Shown in pieces: positions 61,293 through 64,000 of a DNA stretch of 64,000 bases (position 1 is the stretch's first letter; each line of letters begins with the position of its first letter). Source of the stretch: Luidia sarsii (lineage: Eukaryota > Echinodermata > Asteroidea > Paxillosida > Luidiidae); the NCBI GenBank assembly GCA_949987565.1, contig OX465110.1, positions 10,986,363 through 11,050,362 of the forward strand. Direction: 5' to 3'. A program made the position numbers and the translations under genes. A model generated the notes under the pieces. The model was not told the DNA's origin, ran no database searches, and was given only the letters and a program-made list of their open reading frames with translations.

Positions 61293-62875
61293 GGGTTTGT
61301 TGGGAATTTGCTGCATGCTGGGTTGACTTTGCGAGTCTTTTCAAAATTCAAGGGGTAGGCCTATCTTACTTCCTTCTTTCAATAATCCAAAACTATGTAA
61401 AGAAAATGAGCCCCTCTATAATTTGTATTTCTACTTCTAGTTACTGGGATGGATTTCATGGAGCTCTAAGATTAATCTTAATATGAGTTGCGAGAATCAC
61501 CATAGTGATTTGTATTTGACATCACGCTTTGCTTAGTAATGATTGATATTGAAGATTCATCTCTGTGCTTTGTGAAATCAACCCCTGGTTTACACATTGT
61601 TAATGTCAATAATTTTTTTTATTTCCTTTGTTTGATTTTCTTAATTTGTTGCTTTGTTATCTAATTTGTTGCTTTGTTATCTAATTTGTTTGATTTTTGT
61701 TCTGTTTAAGACATTTGTATTTCACATTCAATCAATCGAATTTTTGTGTCACTTCCATTGTATTTATTGAATTTGAACTTTTAAAATAGCACGTTTGTTT
61801 TCATTTAAACGGTGTCTAAGTGCAGATACAATTCCCATTCTGTTTCTGAAAAAGGAGGTAGCTAATGTAGTAGTACAACCATTAGTATTTATTAAACTTG
61901 TGTGCAATTAAATAACAATTATCTGATAATCATTCTTAAATCATGTTATATTTTATACAATAAAAATACATAATAGCATATGGGTTCATGCACATGTTCC
62001 AGTGCTTAATCGGCACCATGTTACATTATGTAGGCTACCATGTTTCCTTTTATTTACATTGAGTGAGTTATCTACTTTTTCTTTCAAAACATTTCTTAGT
62101 CCCAATACACCTGTACATGTTTTTGATTGATAGGAAACTGTTAAATCTAGTAGTAAGAAAACACTAACACTGCAGAAATCTCATTTTCTCCGTAAAAGTG
62201 CTGATGTAAATGAATCATTTAATGGGTTGTGGGCTTGTGGCCAATAAAAGTATTTTCTTGCAAGTGTTTTTGTTGCCTGTTTTTGAACGTTAAATTCCAT
62301 TTCCTTCAGTGGTGAAGACATCTGCACTAGACAGCAATTTGTGGGTTCCAGTTCCACCTGAGCACCCTGTATTTTAGCAGGCATTTGGGCAAAGCACTGA
62401 GCATACTTTGTCTTTGATTACCTGTTGAAGTACATTCCCATTACCAGTATGCAAAATCATATACTGTACAAACATTGTATCTATGGTCTATTTACTTGAA
62501 TCTAGGCCCAAAATCATCCAAGGAAACCACGACTACAAAGAACGTCTTCCACTAAAAGTGATGTCAAAGTTAGTGGTAAAAAAGACTCAATTCCGACATG
62601 TGATTCACCATCTGCACCATATCTTACCGATCATTCCTATAGACCGTGTAGGTTGGCCTCGAGAATGTACGTGTTACCGCGAGATTCCTGACTTCCGGGC
62701 TCATCGGATAGGAGGTAAAGCGTGGAGCGGCGAACGTTTTTGCTAAAATATTTTGTATCGTGCCGATTGAAGCAGTGTAAACTATTAGAATAGTCATTTA
62801 GGAATAAAATATTAAAATACAATGTGTAAAGTATGTGATTTTGCACGTTTTACAGACAAATATAGTTAAAACTAG
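61293..62875. other. No further exon recognised; SINE-tail fragment
   Basis: AT-rich. TTTGTGAAATCAACCCCTGG at about 61568 repeats the tail of the SINE-like element at 27.5 kb. TAATTTGTTGCTTTGTTATC is tandemly duplicated at about 61640-61680. The frame at 62483-62746 has no domain; 62640-62730 is GC-richer and could be a promoter. Confidence 0.45.
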
Positions 62876-64000
62876 AGATTTATGTCTGTTGGCAAACAGA
62901 GCATAACGCTTTTCCACACCTGGTTCTCTTAAAAAATTTAAAAAAATGGACATCAACGGGATTCGAACCCGTACCCTCCATTCCTACCCCAAAACGCACG
63001 TGCATATTTTGTGCACAAAGTCTATGGAACTTCATTACATTTTTCGAAAAATCATAATAATTCTGGTCAATCGTTTCCAAACTCAGGATTTAAAATGTCT
63101 AGCCCAATAGCCAAATGCCCACCAAATTTCGAGACGATTGACGTTTGGCAAATGTGTTTTAAAAACACGCATTTTGATGACGTCTTGATTACGTCATTGA
63201 ATTTTGGCCCCGGAGGGTGTTTCTAAACTACATCCCCAATATACCGTATATTAACAAAAAAATGAAAAAAATCTTGCTCCGTTTGCCAAATATGCTCAAT
63301 TGAAGTTTAAAATTTTAAAAGTTTATGACCTCATTTATATTCATGAGATTACGTCAAGATCAAATGAGTGCAATTTTTGGATACACCTTTTCCCAACTTA
63401 GATATACTGCAAAATTGAAACCAGACTAACCGATACTTTTGCTAATAATTAAGTTTGAAATTTGACATTTTAATGACCTGTCACTTGACCCCTGATGACG
63501 TCATGATGACCTCACTATTTGCAATGAATCTCCATCTACTAACCTAAGTATGTGCCAAGTTTGAAGCCATTTGTATTTGATATTAGGCCCCCAATGGATT
63601 TCACAGCTAATTTGTACACAAACCTATGGCCCTAAGTATAAAAAACCTAAACAATGAAAAACAAAGGAAATTCCTGAAATATGTTTTGATAATTTCAATC
63701 CGGGGTATATGTTGAGTCGGTTGAAGACAAAATAAAAGTACGATTTTTTCTTTGTTCAGGTAGTAATCTTCGTCTGAAATTTAGATCTACCTACGTGAAG
63801 CCATAATTAATGACTACACTGGCACGTGTGGGATCTTTGATCACGGCATGATTGCTCATGCCAGTTTGGCCCTTTAAAGAGCTGTCACGTGACCATCCAA
63901 CAACAAAAAGACAAGGAAGCAAGAAAAAATAGACATTTACATCATATATTGAGTGTAGGCCCTCGATCGTTTCGATCAAATTTGCGAAGGAAGAACAAAA
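62876..64000 (-). repeat. T-arm repeat family, copy D (runs off the window)
   Basis: Minus-strand copy. The 3' end TGTGGAAAAGCGTTATGCTC, TGTTTGCCAACAGACATAAA is at 62876-62925. The T-arm-like ACGGGTTCGAATCCCGTTG (minus strand) is at 62953-62971, then the body matches 28.9-29.4 kb and 38.46-39.3 kb. The 5' end lies beyond the window. Confidence 0.7.

Overview
This is animal nuclear DNA, and almost all of it is transposon wreckage. Three things point to a marine invertebrate, perhaps a deuterostome (echinoderm, hemichordate or cephalochordate). Palindromic TACATG and TACTAG microsatellites are everywhere. Metazoan families occur together: Penelope-like, Ngaro-type tyrosine-recombinase, BEL/Pao, Gypsy, CR1/L2-like LINE, piggyBac and an integrase-like DNA transposon. 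The LINE carries a 2A peptide, a trait known from sea urchin, amphioxus, mollusc and cnidarian LINEs. The species cannot be fixed from the sequence. There is no operon-like gene packing and no rRNA or sound tRNA gene.

Layout. 0-5.6 kb: a 5'-truncated Penelope-like element (PLE), a decayed divergent gene pair around a promoter-like block, and a TTAA-flanked MITE. 5.6-14.7 kb: scattered pieces of a Ngaro-like retrotransposon (Gag, RT end, RNase H, SGNH hydrolase) in mixed orientation, inside and beside a piggyBac-family copy that split a hAT-like repeat. A second piggyBac copy with a dead transposase shares a TTAA with a neighbouring fragment. 14.7-19.3 kb: low-information DNA, a second hAT-like copy and a diverged satellite. 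19.3-23.1 kb: a 3.8-kb minisatellite built from a 36-bp unit and an 83-bp derivative. 23.4-27.4 kb: a PLE 3' tail and a 1.69-kb tandem duplication. 27.4-33.6 kb: a tRNA-like SINE head, short foldback MITEs, a 46-bp perfect inverted repeat, and a three-level nest of inverted-repeat elements. 33.6-37.4 kb: a near full-length LINE with signal peptide, 2A peptide, endonuclease and reverse transcriptase. 37.5-42.8 kb: a noncoding repeat family with a tRNA T-arm, and a 2.36-kb foldback element with minisatellite arms. 43.6-51.6 kb: a BEL/Pao remnant beside a Gypsy element with nearly identical LTRs. 51.6-55.5 kb: a lysine-rich ORF with a TATA box cut by the Gypsy LTR, a 79-bp satellite, an integrase-like fragment and 21-bp hairpin repeats. 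55.5-64 kb: an intact C2H2 zinc-finger ORF with its own TATA box and poly(A) signal, a 157-bp perfect inverted repeat, a possible first exon of a host gene, a third PLE copy abutting a THAP exon, and another copy of the T-arm repeat family.

Only two coding units look largely undamaged: the LINE polymerase (34.7-37.2 kb) and the 239-residue zinc-finger ORF (57.5-58.3 kb). The Gypsy element is young by its LTRs but lacks part of its reverse transcriptase, so it could have moved only with help in trans. All family names come from motif recognition by eye; no database search was run.
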